A stretch of DNA of 64,000 nt, from the NCBI RefSeq assembly GCF_023208195.1, contig NZ_CP060034.1, positions 2,666,001-2,730,000 on the forward strand. The letters run 5' to 3'. The first letter of the stretch is position 1. Every line of letters starts with the position of its first letter. Source of the DNA: Nocardioides sp. InS609-2 (GTDB lineage Bacteria > Actinomycetota > Actinomycetes > Propionibacteriales > Nocardioidaceae). Positions 53,501-62,100 of this stretch are shown piece by piece. Both the position numbers and the translations under genes were made by a program. The notes under the pieces are model-generated. The model searched no databases, was not told where the DNA came from, and saw only the letters and a program-made list of their open reading frames with translations.

Positions 53501-53764
53501 GCGCAGGTGGCTGCCGACCCGGGTGGCCGAGGCAGCCGTGGCGAGCTCGACCACGGCGCCGCACCCGGCGCGGACGACGAGCAGCGCCACGAGCCACACA
53601 GCGGGCGTGACGAGTGAGCCGCCGGTTGCCACCGCGACGACCAACTCACCGACGGCGAAGGCCTGGCCGATCACGGCCAGCCCGCCCACGATCGACGCCG
53701 CGACGGCGAGCGCCAGGAGCCCGCGCGCGGGCCGCAGGTGGGGGGCGAGCTCGCGGACGTTCAT
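50525..53764 (-). CDS. cydDC: Fused thiol reductant ABC exporter CydDC
   Basis: A 1079-aa polypeptide with two half-transporters. The CydD-like half (~1-530) has six helices, Walker A GPSGCGKSTLLAALVG and signature LSAGERARLVLARVLLADRP; the CydC-like half (~545-1079) has GPSGSGKSTLAAQLV, signature VSGGERARIGIARALLADQP and Walker B VVVLDEPTAHLD. CydDC exports glutathione or cysteine, which is needed for cytochrome bd assembly. CydD and CydC are one protein here, as in several actinobacteria. It overlaps cydB by 4 bp. Confidence 0.93.
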   Translation of the reverse strand: MNVRELAPHLRPARGLLALAVAASIVGGLAVIGQAFAVGELVVAVATGGSLVTPAVWLVALLVVRAGCGAVVELATAASATRVGSHLRGRLLSAALTATGTRRRTGELAVLLTRGVEATGPWFTRYLPAMLLAGVLPVATLATITWLDPWSGLIVLLTLPLVPLFAALVGIATRDKARAQWRLMGSLSGHFVDVLRGLPTLVAYRRALAQGTTIRAVTDRYRRASADTLRLAFASSVVLELVATLSVAVVAVCVGLRLAADTLDFRTALIVLLLAPEAYWPLRRVGAEFHAAAEGGAALDDAQRVLADPVARGGLAARPDCIALRDVSLGYDGRPVVEGLNVDFGIGLTAVTGPSGCGKSTLLAALVGELRPMSGRIAVGADDLTDVDPDDWRRQVAWAPQRPWLFAGTVADNVRIGRPEATDAEVWSALETAGLAHVVLTLADGIDSPLGEDGAGLSAGERARLVLARVLLADRPVVVLDEPTAHLDAETEQVLLEAVRLLARDRIVVVVAHREAVAAAADHVVALAPTTAVVTAHPQRTAAPVAAPAPDDSRPSRPWAGVVLGALSAISGVALTATAGWLITRAAAHPPVLHLMVAIVAVRTFGIARPVLAYVERLASHDLALRLLARRRAEVYDALVPLVPGRLDLRRGDLLATVVDDVDVVVDERLRVRDPLVAGALVALAVVGVATWLLPVAGLVIAAVVVLTALVVTLVSRLAGAAERAQVAARGALGTGVEEALAAGRNLVLWQRDDEAVAGIERASRRLGVAAGRSARVRAGARALLVVAFGAAVPAIALLAEDSVAPATAALLVLLPLALADVLVPLVDAGALAGRCRGARARLAALDALAPAVVEVATPLRLIGGRTRVDVLDGGIDRFPVSFELAPGDRVGIVGPSGSGKSTLAAQLVRFRDPVPGRIDLDGRDARDVRLDDVRSRVGLVDDDPYLFATTLAENVRLARPGASDDDVRRALEQARLGSWVAGLPDGLDTRIGEGHAAVSGGERARIGIARALLADQPVVVLDEPTAHLDLETAQRVAHDVAAATQGRSLVWISHTDAGLDLMDRIVEVGVTPGLVRGS

Positions 53765-54777
53765 CGGGCTTCGGCCAGCTCGGCCTCGGGGATGTGGTGC
53801 ACCGAGATCCGCTTGCGGAACACCCAGTAGGACCACGCCTGGTAGCCGACCACCAGCGGCGTGAAGATCGCCGCGACCCACGTCATCAACCTCAACGTGT
53901 ACGCCGTCGCGGCCGCGCTCGTCGTCGTGAGCGAGAAGGCGGGGTCGGTCGAGGAGGGCATCACGTCGGGGAACAGCGCCACGAAGAGACCGCCGACCGC
54001 CAGCGCGATCGTGACGAACGTGCCGAGGAAGGCCCAGCCCTCGAGGCCGGCGTACGCAGCGACGAGGCCGGCGACCAGCGCGAGCGCCGCGACCGTGAAG
54101 AGCACGAGCGAGCCGCTGTTGCCGGTCTCGACCTGGGTCAGAGCCAGGAAGACGACCGCGAGCACTGCGGCGACGATGCCGACCTTCCAGGCGAGTGCCC
54201 GGGCGCGGTGCCGGATCTCGCCGTCGGTCTTGAGCGCGACGAACATCGCGCCGTGGGTGAGGAAGAGGCTGGCGGTGACGAGGCCACCCAGCAGGCCGAC
54301 CGGGTTGAGCAGGGTGAGCAGGCCGCCGGTGTACTCCTTGGCTGCGTCGATGGGCACGCCGTTCACGATGTTGGCGAAGGCGACACCCCACAAGATCGCG
54401 GGCACCAGCGAGCCGACGAAGATGGCGCGGTCCCAGCCGGCCTGCCACGAGGCCTCGGGGCGCTGGTGGCGGTACTCGAACGCGACTCCGCGCACGATCA
54501 GCGCGGCCAGAATCGCCAGTAGCGGCAGGTAGAACCCGCTGAACAGGGTCGCGTACCACTCCGGGAAGGCAGCGAACGTCGCCCCGCCCGCGACCAGCAG
54601 CCACACCTCGTTGCCGTCCCAGACCGGGCCGATCGTGTTGATCAGCACCCGGCGCTCGCGGTCGTTGCGGGCCAGCACCGGCAGCAGCATGCCGACCCCG
54701 AAGTCGAAGCCCTCGAGGGCGAAGTAGCCGATCCAGAGGACGGCGATCAGGCAGAACCAGACGGTGGTGAGCTCCAT
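53761..54777 (-). CDS. cydB: Cytochrome bd ubiquinol oxidase subunit II
   Basis: A 338-aa eight- to nine-helix membrane subunit of the bd-type terminal oxidase. LEGFDFGVGMLLPVL near the N-terminus and GPVWDGNEVWLLVAGGATFAAF are CydB signatures. It works with CydA. The gene starts 13 bp after the cydA stop and ends inside the cydDC start. Confidence 0.95.
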   Translation of the reverse strand: MELTTVWFCLIAVLWIGYFALEGFDFGVGMLLPVLARNDRERRVLINTIGPVWDGNEVWLLVAGGATFAAFPEWYATLFSGFYLPLLAILAALIVRGVAFEYRHQRPEASWQAGWDRAIFVGSLVPAILWGVAFANIVNGVPIDAAKEYTGGLLTLLNPVGLLGGLVTASLFLTHGAMFVALKTDGEIRHRARALAWKVGIVAAVLAVVFLALTQVETGNSGSLVLFTVAALALVAGLVAAYAGLEGWAFLGTFVTIALAVGGLFVALFPDVMPSSTDPAFSLTTTSAAATAYTLRLMTWVAAIFTPLVVGYQAWSYWVFRKRISVHHIPEAELAEAR

Positions 54778-54790
54778 GGGATGTCCCGTC

Positions 54791-56230
54791 TCAGTAGGCG
54801 AAGGTGAGGGGCTGGTCGTCGTCGGCGGGCGTGCTGCCCGGCTCCGGCGGTGGGACGTACTCGGCGACGCCCCTGTGCACGGTGCGGGCGATCAGTCGCA
54901 CCTCGATGACGCCGAGGACGACGTACACGAGAGTGAGTACGGCGAGCGAGACGCCGGCTTCGATCGCACTCACGCTCGGCGAGATGCCCTGCTGGGTCGT
55001 CATCAGTCCGAAGACCACCCACGGCTGGCGGCCCATCTCGGTGAAGATCCAGCCGAACGAGTTGGCGCCGAGCAGCAGCAGGGGCAGCGAGAGCGCCATC
55101 GGTGCGAGCCACCTGGCTCCGGGCACGCGGCCCTTGCGGGTCAGCCACAGCAGCAGCGCGGCGCCGAACGCGCCGGCCATGCCGAGCCCGATCATGAAGC
55201 GGAAGCTCCAGTAGGTGACCGGGATGTACGGCGTGTAGTCGCCGGGGCTGTAGTACGTCGCGCCCGGGTCGGTGCCGTACTCCGCGACGTACTCCGCGCG
55301 CAGGTCGTCGATGCCCTCGACCTTGCCGTCGAACGAGCCGGTGCCGAGGAAGGACAGCAGGCACGGCACGGTGACCGCGAACTTCTCGTGCTTCCCGTCG
55401 GGCGTGCCGACGGTGAGGATCGAGAACGGGGCGCAGCTGTCGGAGGTCTCGTAGAGGCCCTCGGCCGCGGCCATCTTCATCGGCTGCACCTGCGTCATCA
55501 CCTTGCCCTGCATGTCTCCGCTGACGGCCATGCCGATGCCCGCGACCAGCGTGACGATCGCGCCGATGCGCAGCCCGAGGCGGTGCAGGTCGCGGTCGCC
55601 CGGGCGGCGCAGGTAGAGCCAGCCGCAGATGCCGACGACGAAGGCACCCGCCGTCATGTACGCCGAAGCGATGACGTGCGGAAAGGCGACCAGCTGCACC
55701 TCGTTGAACATCACGGCGGCGAAGTCGGTCAGCTCGGCCCGGCCGGTGGCGGGGTTGTAGGTGTGGCCGACCGGGTTCTGCATCCAGGAGTTGGCGGCCA
55801 GGATGAACCACGACGACGCGAGCGTGCCGAGGTGCACGACCCACATGCAGCCGGCATGCACGCCGCGCGGCAGCTTGTCCCAGCCGAAGATCCAGAGCCC
55901 GAGGAACGTCGACTCGAGGAAGAACGCCAGCAGGCCCTCGATCGCGAGCGGGGCGCCGAAGACGTCACCGACGAAGCGGGAGTAGTCGGACCAGTTCATG
56001 CCGAACTGGAACTCCTGCACGATGCCGGTCACCACGCCGATGGCGAAGTTGATCAGCATCAGGGTCCCGAAGAACTTCGTGAGACGCAGCAGGTCGGGGC
56101 GCCGGGTGCGCACCCACGCGGTTTCGAGCCCGGCGACGATGGCCGTCAGCCCGATGGTGAGCGGGACGAACAGGAAGTGGAACACGGTCACGGCCCCGAA
56201 CTGGAGCCTGGCGATGTCGACGACGTCCAT
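54791..56230 (-). CDS. cydA: Cytochrome bd ubiquinol oxidase subunit I
   Basis: A 479-aa nine-helix subunit holding hemes b558, b595 and d. The quinol-loop motif is GRQPW (in FTEMGRQPWVVFGLM); the heme ligand region is RLQFGAVTVFHFLFVPLTIG and the GWDKLPRGVHAGCMW segment is also typical. AGGAGG lies 5 bp before the ATG at 56230. It begins the cydABDC operon, divergent from the BlaI-type regulator; palindromes lie 30-58 bp upstream. Confidence 0.95.
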   Translation of the reverse strand: MDVVDIARLQFGAVTVFHFLFVPLTIGLTAIVAGLETAWVRTRRPDLLRLTKFFGTLMLINFAIGVVTGIVQEFQFGMNWSDYSRFVGDVFGAPLAIEGLLAFFLESTFLGLWIFGWDKLPRGVHAGCMWVVHLGTLASSWFILAANSWMQNPVGHTYNPATGRAELTDFAAVMFNEVQLVAFPHVIASAYMTAGAFVVGICGWLYLRRPGDRDLHRLGLRIGAIVTLVAGIGMAVSGDMQGKVMTQVQPMKMAAAEGLYETSDSCAPFSILTVGTPDGKHEKFAVTVPCLLSFLGTGSFDGKVEGIDDLRAEYVAEYGTDPGATYYSPGDYTPYIPVTYWSFRFMIGLGMAGAFGAALLLWLTRKGRVPGARWLAPMALSLPLLLLGANSFGWIFTEMGRQPWVVFGLMTTQQGISPSVSAIEAGVSLAVLTLVYVVLGVIEVRLIARTVHRGVAEYVPPPEPGSTPADDDQPLTFAY

Positions 56231-56259
56231 GGTGTCCTCCTGCGACCCTACGACGTTGT

Positions 56260-56288
56260 GTAGTACGTACTACTGACTGTAGTACTAC
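56260..56288. promoter_or_regulatory. Palindromic BlaI-type operator sites between cydA and the BlaI gene
   Basis: GTAGTACGTACTAC (56260-56273) is a perfect 14-bp palindrome. A second site, GTAGTACTAC (56279-56288), repeats the GTAGTAC half. Both fit the TGTAGTAC-type operators of BlaI/MecI regulators of actinobacteria (recalled). They are 30-58 bp upstream of cydA and 25-53 bp upstream of the BlaI-like ATG, so they can act on both. Confidence 0.65.
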
Positions 56289-56312
56289 CGGGCGCGTAGG
56301 TACACTTTCCGC

Positions 56313-56687
56313 ATGCCCAACTCCTTCGGCGGCCTCGAGCGCGCCGTGCTCGACGTCCTCTGGGCAGCCGCGTCCGAGGACAGCTGGCTGACCGTGCGAG
56401 AGGTGCACCGAGCCCTTGTCGGGCGCGAGGTCGCCTACACAACCGTGATGACGGTGCTCGACCGGCTGGCGCGCAAGGAGCAGATCCTGCAGCAGCGGGC
56501 CGGTCGCGCCTACACCTACCGCGCCCGGGCGAGCCGCAGCGAGATGATCGCCGACCTGCTGCACGGCACCCTCGACGAGTTCGGCACCCACGACCGGCAG
56601 TCGGCGCTGGTGGCCTTCGTCGAGGACGCCTCGGCCGACGACGTCGAGGCGCTGCGGGAGGCGCTGGCCCGCCTCGAACGGCCGTGA
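56313..56687 (+). CDS. BlaI/MecI/CopY family transcriptional regulator
   Basis: A 124-aa winged-helix repressor: GGLERAVLDVLWAA, VREVHRALVGREVAYTTVMT and a LDRLARKEQI recognition region match BlaI; the C-terminal helices give the dimer. No strong ribosome-binding site is seen before the ATG. It overlaps the M56 peptidase start by 4 bp, the usual BlaI-BlaR1-like pairing. Its divergent neighbours are cydABDC. Confidence 0.92.
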   Translation: MPNSFGGLERAVLDVLWAAASEDSWLTVREVHRALVGREVAYTTVMTVLDRLARKEQILQQRAGRAYTYRARASRSEMIADLLHGTLDEFGTHDRQSALVAFVEDASADDVEALREALARLERP

Positions 56688-57532
56688 CCCCGGCACTCCT
56701 CGCCGCGCTGGGCGTCCTGCTCGCCGGCCCGGTGCCGGCGCTGCTCGCCCGGTGGCGCGGACTGCGTCGTACGCCGCGTGCCGCGATGCTGCTGTGGCAG
56801 GGCGTCGCCCTGGCAGCGGTGCTCTCCGCACTCGGCGCCGGGCTCTCGCTGGCCACCGACCACGGCGCTGGACTGGTCGGCGGGCTGGCGCTCGGTGTCA
56901 CGGCGGTCGTGGCGGTCCGGCTGCTGGTGAGCGGGCACCGGGTCGGCACCTCTCTCCGCGCCGTACGACGGCACCACCGCGAGCAGCTCGACCTGCTCGC
57001 CACGCCGCCGGGAGCCGACCGGCCGGGCATCTCGGTGCTGGAGACCGAGCGGCCGCTGGCCTACTGCGTGCCCGGCGTGCAGGCGTCGCGAGTGGTCGTG
57101 TCCAGCGGCACGCTGGCGCGGCTGGCGCCCGACGAGCTCGACGCCGTGCTCGCCCACGAACGCGCACACCTGCGGGCCCGGCACGACCTGGTGCTCGAGG
57201 CCTTCAGCGTGCTGCACCGGGCGTTCCCGCGCTGGGTCTCCAGCGCGGCCGCGCTGCGCGAGGTGCGCACCCTCGTGGAGGTGCTCGCCGACCGGGCCGC
57301 AAGCCGGCAGTACGGCGCCCGGCCGGTGGCCCGCGCGCTCGTCACCCTCGCCGGTGCCCCGGCTCCCGATGCCGCCCTCGGCGCCGCCGGCGGGGCCCTG
57401 GTCGAGCGGATCGAGCTGCTCGACGTACGACGCCACCCGGTGCAGGCCATGGTGGTGTGCCTGGGCGCCGTGGCGGTGGTCGTCGTACCGACCGCGTTCG
57501 TGGCGGTGCCATGGTTGCGTGGACTCGGCTGA
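56684..57532 (+). CDS. M56 family metallopeptidase (BlaR1-like, no sensor domain)
   Basis: A 282-aa membrane zinc peptidase. The HEXXH motif is in LAHERAHLRARHD, with membrane helices before and after (LLWQGVALAAVLSALGAGL, GLVGGLALGVTAVVAVRL, VVCLGAVAVVVVPTAFVAV). The penicillin-binding sensor domain of BlaR1 is absent. It would cleave the BlaI-like repressor upon a signal. GTG start, overlapping the repressor stop. Its last 38 codons are repeated at 62514-62628. Confidence 0.9.
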   Translation: MTPALLAALGVLLAGPVPALLARWRGLRRTPRAAMLLWQGVALAAVLSALGAGLSLATDHGAGLVGGLALGVTAVVAVRLLVSGHRVGTSLRAVRRHHREQLDLLATPPGADRPGISVLETERPLAYCVPGVQASRVVVSSGTLARLAPDELDAVLAHERAHLRARHDLVLEAFSVLHRAFPRWVSSAAALREVRTLVEVLADRAASRQYGARPVARALVTLAGAPAPDAALGAAGGALVERIELLDVRRHPVQAMVVCLGAVAVVVVPTAFVAVPWLRGLG

Positions 57533-57574
57533 GCATGTCGGCGGCGCGGCCTACGGTGAGCGGGTGAGCGACCC
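57419..57574 (+). repeat. Direct repeat 1 (3' end of M56 gene plus following 42 bp)
   Basis: 156 bp, matching 62514-62669 with three mismatches and no gaps by my count (98%), same orientation. It covers the last 38 codons of the M56 gene and the first 15 bases or so of what becomes the MFS gene in the second copy. The two copies bracket 57575-62513. Confidence 0.95.
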
Positions 57575-57802
57575 GTGCACCACCCGGCAGCCGGAGCTAA
57601 TCGTCACTAGCAGCGTCAACGGCCATGGCTGTCTGTCGAGGAGTCGAGGGAGATCAGCTCCAAACCGGCCCGGCCGCTGAATGGTCCGGGCCAGGGGAAT
57701 GCCTGGAGCACGGCCCTTGAATGTGCCTCGAGGGCTGCCGAACAAGAAGCGCCGATATCCCGTTCGAGCTCCGTGGCTCGAACGGGATTCAAGCGCCGGC
57801 CC
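57575..57802. other. Left junction of the inserted segment
   Basis: Just past direct repeat 1 the sequence leaves the MFS gene's frame: after GTG AGC GAC CCG it reads an unrelated short frame. Bases 57635-57660 are a reverse-complement copy (25 of 26) of the MFS gene's 62671-62696. A terminator hairpin for the following minus-strand gene lies at 57757-57788. No gene is seen. Confidence 0.6.
57757..57788 (-). terminator. Hairpin terminator of the FAD monooxygenase gene
   Basis: A 13-bp perfect stem (57757-57769 with 57776-57788) and a 6-nt loop, 15 bp after the stop at 57803 on the minus strand. No long T-run on the minus side, but the strength and position support termination. Confidence 0.7.
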
Positions 57803-59041
57803 TTACGCGGCGGCTGCTCCGGCCGCCCGGCCCTCCGGAGCCGGGTAGTCCTTGAGCTCGATGTTGTTCGCCGCCTTGACCGTCAGCTTCGCGAAGATCC
57901 CGGACATCAGGCGGGAGCAGAGCATCCGGTACGTGCGGTTGCGGCTGCGGATCTTCTTCTCGGTGGCCGGTGCGAGGAATCCGCCCGCGCCGTTCGCGGT
58001 CTTCTGGCAGCCCTTTGCGTACTTCCGGATCCCGGCCTCGTAACCGGCGAAGGCGGTGCGGTGGTCGCCGTGCGTCACCAGCTCCCCGGCCAGCACATAG
58101 GCGCAGACGATGGCGAGCCCGGTGCCCATGCCGCCCATGGTGGCGCCGTACCCGGCGTCGCCGAGCAGCACCACCCGCCCCTTGGAGTACCGCTCCAGGT
58201 GGATCTGGGCGATCGCGTCGAAGTACAGGTCGTCGGTGTTCCCGAGGTCGGCGAGCGCCCGGGGGACCTCCCAGCCGAGCCCGGCGTACTTCTCGGTCAG
58301 GATCCGCTTCTGCTGCTCCGTGTCACGCCGGTCGTAGGTCAGCTGCTCCGACTCGAAGACCATAGAGACACCGGCGCGGTCCGGGTCGCCGTCGTAGTTG
58401 GAGACGCTCATGGCCCGGCCAGGGGCGTTGAACCAGGAGGCGGAGCGGTCCAGGCCCAGGTGGTTGGGTGCGGAGAAGCCGGCGACGTAGTAGCCGAGGT
58501 GGCGCAGGAACTGCGACTCGTCCCCGAAGGCGAGGCGGCGCACGTTCGAATGCAGCCCGTCCGCACCCACCACCAGGTCGAAGGTGCGCGGAGCCGACCG
58601 CTCGAAGCTGACCAGGACCTCGTCCTCGGTCTCGTCGAGCGCGGTGATCGAGTCGCCGAAGACGTACTCGACGCTGTCCTTCGTCCGCTCGTGAAGGATC
58701 TTGGAGAGGTCGCCGCGGAAGATCTCCACATCGCCGCTCATGAACGCCGGGGGCAGGGTCATCTGCTCCGCGCCGTTCGCGTCGAGCAGCGTCTGACCGC
58801 CCATGTGGGTCTGGCGCTGGTGGATCTCGTCCCAGATGCCCATCCGCTGCAGCACCGTGCGGTGCGCGTCGCCGCGGAAGTCCACCGCGAAGCCGCCTTC
58901 GCGGAGCGCCGGGGCCTTCTCGACGACGGTCACCTTGTAGCCGTACTCGCTCAGCCAGTAGGCCAGCGCCGGGCCCGCGATGCTCGCACCGGAGATCAGG
59001 ACGGTCCGGTTCTGCAGCGGCTTGCGGAGGTTCTCGTTCAT
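57803..59041 (-). CDS. FAD-dependent monooxygenase (aromatic hydroxylase type)
   Basis: A 412-aa flavoprotein. The FAD motif is VLISGASIAGPALAYWLSEY, the second DLVVGADGLHSNVRRLAF (a DG motif) and the third GRVVLLGDAGYGATMGGMGT. It resembles the class of hydroxylases including antibiotic-inactivating TetX/Rox-like and polyketide-tailoring enzymes of Streptomyces. Which, cannot be told from sequence. A large SARP-like regulator lies upstream on the same strand; the pair is part of the segment bracketed by direct repeats. Confidence 0.88.
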   Translation of the reverse strand: MNENLRKPLQNRTVLISGASIAGPALAYWLSEYGYKVTVVEKAPALREGGFAVDFRGDAHRTVLQRMGIWDEIHQRQTHMGGQTLLDANGAEQMTLPPAFMSGDVEIFRGDLSKILHERTKDSVEYVFGDSITALDETEDEVLVSFERSAPRTFDLVVGADGLHSNVRRLAFGDESQFLRHLGYYVAGFSAPNHLGLDRSASWFNAPGRAMSVSNYDGDPDRAGVSMVFESEQLTYDRRDTEQQKRILTEKYAGLGWEVPRALADLGNTDDLYFDAIAQIHLERYSKGRVVLLGDAGYGATMGGMGTGLAIVCAYVLAGELVTHGDHRTAFAGYEAGIRKYAKGCQKTANGAGGFLAPATEKKIRSRNRTYRMLCSRLMSGIFAKLTVKAANNIELKDYPAPEGRAAGAAAA

Positions 59042-59106
59042 GGTGTGCTCCTCGTCCAGTTGTTGTTCCTGCTTCTGGAAAGAGCTTCTCCAATCCCGCT
59101 TACCGA

Positions 59107-62100
59107 TCAGGTACCGTCCCCTGACCGTCCCTGACCGAGCGCCGTCAGTGCCTCCTCATGGGTCAGCGCCAGACCCCTGCTGTAAGCCTCCGCGTACGCC
59201 GCCTCACCGATCAGCTCCCTTGACGCGGCCGCGATACGGGCCGCGTCGGGATCCCTGGCCACCGCCATCCCGCGCAGCGTCACCCCCGCCCCCAGCAGCA
59301 GCGCGGATCGCTCGCCCGCCCCCTCCAGCGCGGCCAGGCCCGCCAGGCCCTCCGCCGCGTCGGCGAGATCGGCGGGCGTACGCCGGTCGAGAGCCAGGGC
59401 GAGCGCCCGCTCGTGCCAGGAGCGGGCCTCGTCCGGCTGCCCCTCGGCCTCAGCGGTCCGGCCCAGACCGGTAAAGACCAGTTGCATCTCCGCGACACTC
59501 GACCAGTTGTCCGCCACGGATGCCAGTGCCTGTTCGTACCAGTGCCGCGCGTCGGCGGGCCGGCCCGAGAGCCGCGCCAGATCGCCCAGGCCGCGCTGCG
59601 CGGCGGCCAGTTTGTCCGGGAGACCGATGCGCCGGGCCAGCTCGGCCGCCCGCTCGTAGTGCGCCCGCGCCTGGTCCAGATCCCCGCCGTGCAGCAGGGT
59701 GTCGGCGCGGCGGCGCAGCAGGTCGGCGGTCTCCTCGGGGGAGTCCAGCTGCCCGACCAGCGTCAGCGCCTCGTCCAGCCGGGCCAGGGCCAGCTCCCGG
59801 TCTCCGCGCCAGTCGGCGAACATGGCGAGCGGATCGAGCGAATTCGCCATCCCCCAGCGGTCCCCGGTCTCCCGGAAGCCCGCCAGCGCGGTGCCGAACT
59901 GCGCCTCCGCCTCGTCGGGTCTGCCCGCGAACCACGGCTGGAAGCCGCTGCCCATCAGACTCACCGCCCGGGACCAGGTGTCCGTACCGATCTGTTTGCG
60001 CTGCGTACGGTCGTCCGCCGCCCGCCCCGGGCCACCGGTCACCGCCCACAGCACGGTCAGGATCGGCCGCCGCAGCGGACGGTCGATGCCCTGCAGGATC
60101 GCCTCGACCCGGTCGAGCCTGGCGTCCGTCTCAGGAGAACTGCCACCCTCCGTATGGGCGTTGAGTACGCACAGGACGTACTCCTCGTCCAACTCCTTCG
60201 GCGGTTCGTCCCCGACCGCCGCCAACAGCGTCGCGGCCAGCGGCGCGGTCTCACCGTGCAGCCCGCGCAGCCACCAGTACCAGGTCAGGTCCGCCATCAG
60301 CCGCAGCGCGACCGTCGTGTCGGTCGCCACCGACCAGCGCAGCGCCGCCTGGAAGTTGTCCTGCTCGGCGGCGAGCCCGGCCAGCCACCGCACCTGTTCG
60401 GTACGGCGCAGATACGGCTCCGCGGTCCCGGCCAGCGTCAGGAAATGCTCGGCGTGGGCCCGCCGGAAACGCTCCTCGTCCCCGGACTCCGCGAGCCGCT
60501 CGGCGCAGAACGCCCGTACCGTCTCGAACATCCGCAAGCGCCCGTCCCTGGCCTCCACCAGCGACTTCCCCACCAGCGAGTCCAGCAGCTCCTCGGTGTC
60601 GGGCAGCGCGCACACCGCCTCGGCCGAGGCCAGCGTCGCACCGCCCGCGAAGACGGTCAGCCGCCCCGCCAGGGCCTTCTCGTCGTCGTCGAGCAGCTCC
60701 CAGCTCCACTCCACCACCGCGCGCAGCGTCTGATGGCGGGGCGCCGCCGTGCGGTCACCGCGCGACAGCAGCCGGAAGCGGTCGTCGAGGCGTGCCGCGA
60801 TGTCCTCCACCGACAGCGTCCGCAGTCGCGCCGCAGCCAGCTCGAGTGCCAGCGGCAACCCGTCCAGCGCGGCGCAGATCCGCTCCACGACGGCGGCGTG
60901 CGACTCCCCGGTGCCCGGCTCTCCGCTTCCCGGGAACCGGTCGTCCGCCGCCTCCGCCGCCGCGAAACCCGGGGACACCGCCGCCGCCCGGTCCCGGAAC
61001 AGCCGCACCGCCGACTCGCGTTCCAGCGGCCACAGCGGCCACAGCGGGCACAGCGCCTCACCGGTGAGCCCCAGCGCCTCGCGCCCCGTCGCGAGGACCC
61101 GCACCCCCGGGCACTCTCCGAGGAGGCGCCGCGCGAGCCGGGCGGTGTCCTCGACGACGTGCTCACAGTTGTCCAGGACCAGCAGGAGGCGTCGCTCGGC
61201 GAGCGCGGTGACGAGGCGTTCCTCCGGGTCGGGGCCACCGCCCGACGAGGGCCGCAGGCCCAGCGCCCCCAGCACCGCGGCCGGGATCTGCGCCCCCTCC
61301 GCGAGCGGCGCCAGCTCCACGAAGCACACATCGGTGGTCTCCCGGCCCGCCGCCTCGACGGCCAGCCGGGTCTTGCCCACTCCGCCGGGGCCGATGAGCG
61401 TGACCAGACGGGCCGTCGAAAGTAGCGTCCCGATCCGGCTCAGCTCCGTGTCCCGCCCCACGAAGCTGGTGAACTGGGCGGGCACCGCGCGCGCGGTGGC
61501 CTCGGCCGGCGGGCGCTCGGCCCGCAGCAACGCCAGATGCACCCCGGCCAGTTCGGCGGAGGGATCGGCCCCCAGCTCCTCGGCGAGGGTCGCCCGTGTC
61601 CGCTCGTACACACTCAGCGCCTCGGCCTGCCGCCCGCTGCCGTGCAGCGCCCGCATCAGCTGCCCGCACAGCCGCTCCCGCAGCGGGTGGGCCGTCACCA
61701 GCTGCTGCAACTCCGGGACCAGCGCACCCGACTCGCCCAGCGCGAGCTCCGCGTCGAAGCGGTCTTCGGACGCCGCGAGCCGCAGCTCATCCAGGCGCGC
61801 CGCCTGGGTCTGGGCCGGGCCGCGCCACAGCCCCAGAGCCTCCCGCAGCAGCGCCGCTGCCCGCCCGTTGTCCCCCAGGGACAGCGCTTGGCGGCCCTGT
61901 CGCGCCAGGCGCTCGAAGCGGTGCGCGTCCACGTCGTCGGGGTCCACGTCGAGGCGGTAGCCGGTGGGCAGCGACTCGATCGTCACGCCCAGGCGCCGCC
62001 GCAGCCGGGAGATCTGGGACTGGAGCGCGTTGGCCGTGCCGGCCGGCGGCTCCGCGCCGTACACCTCGTCGATCAGGCGGTCGGTGGTCACCACCCGGCC

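Noticed and set aside
57803..59041. Call as a specific antibiotic-inactivating enzyme (TetX or Rox type)
   Set aside because: The FAD motifs are shared by many aromatic hydroxylases; nothing in the sequence fixes the substrate.
59413..61425. A 670-codon plus-strand frame opposite the AfsR-type regulator
   Set aside because: Gln/Arg/Gly-rich shadow frame without domain features.
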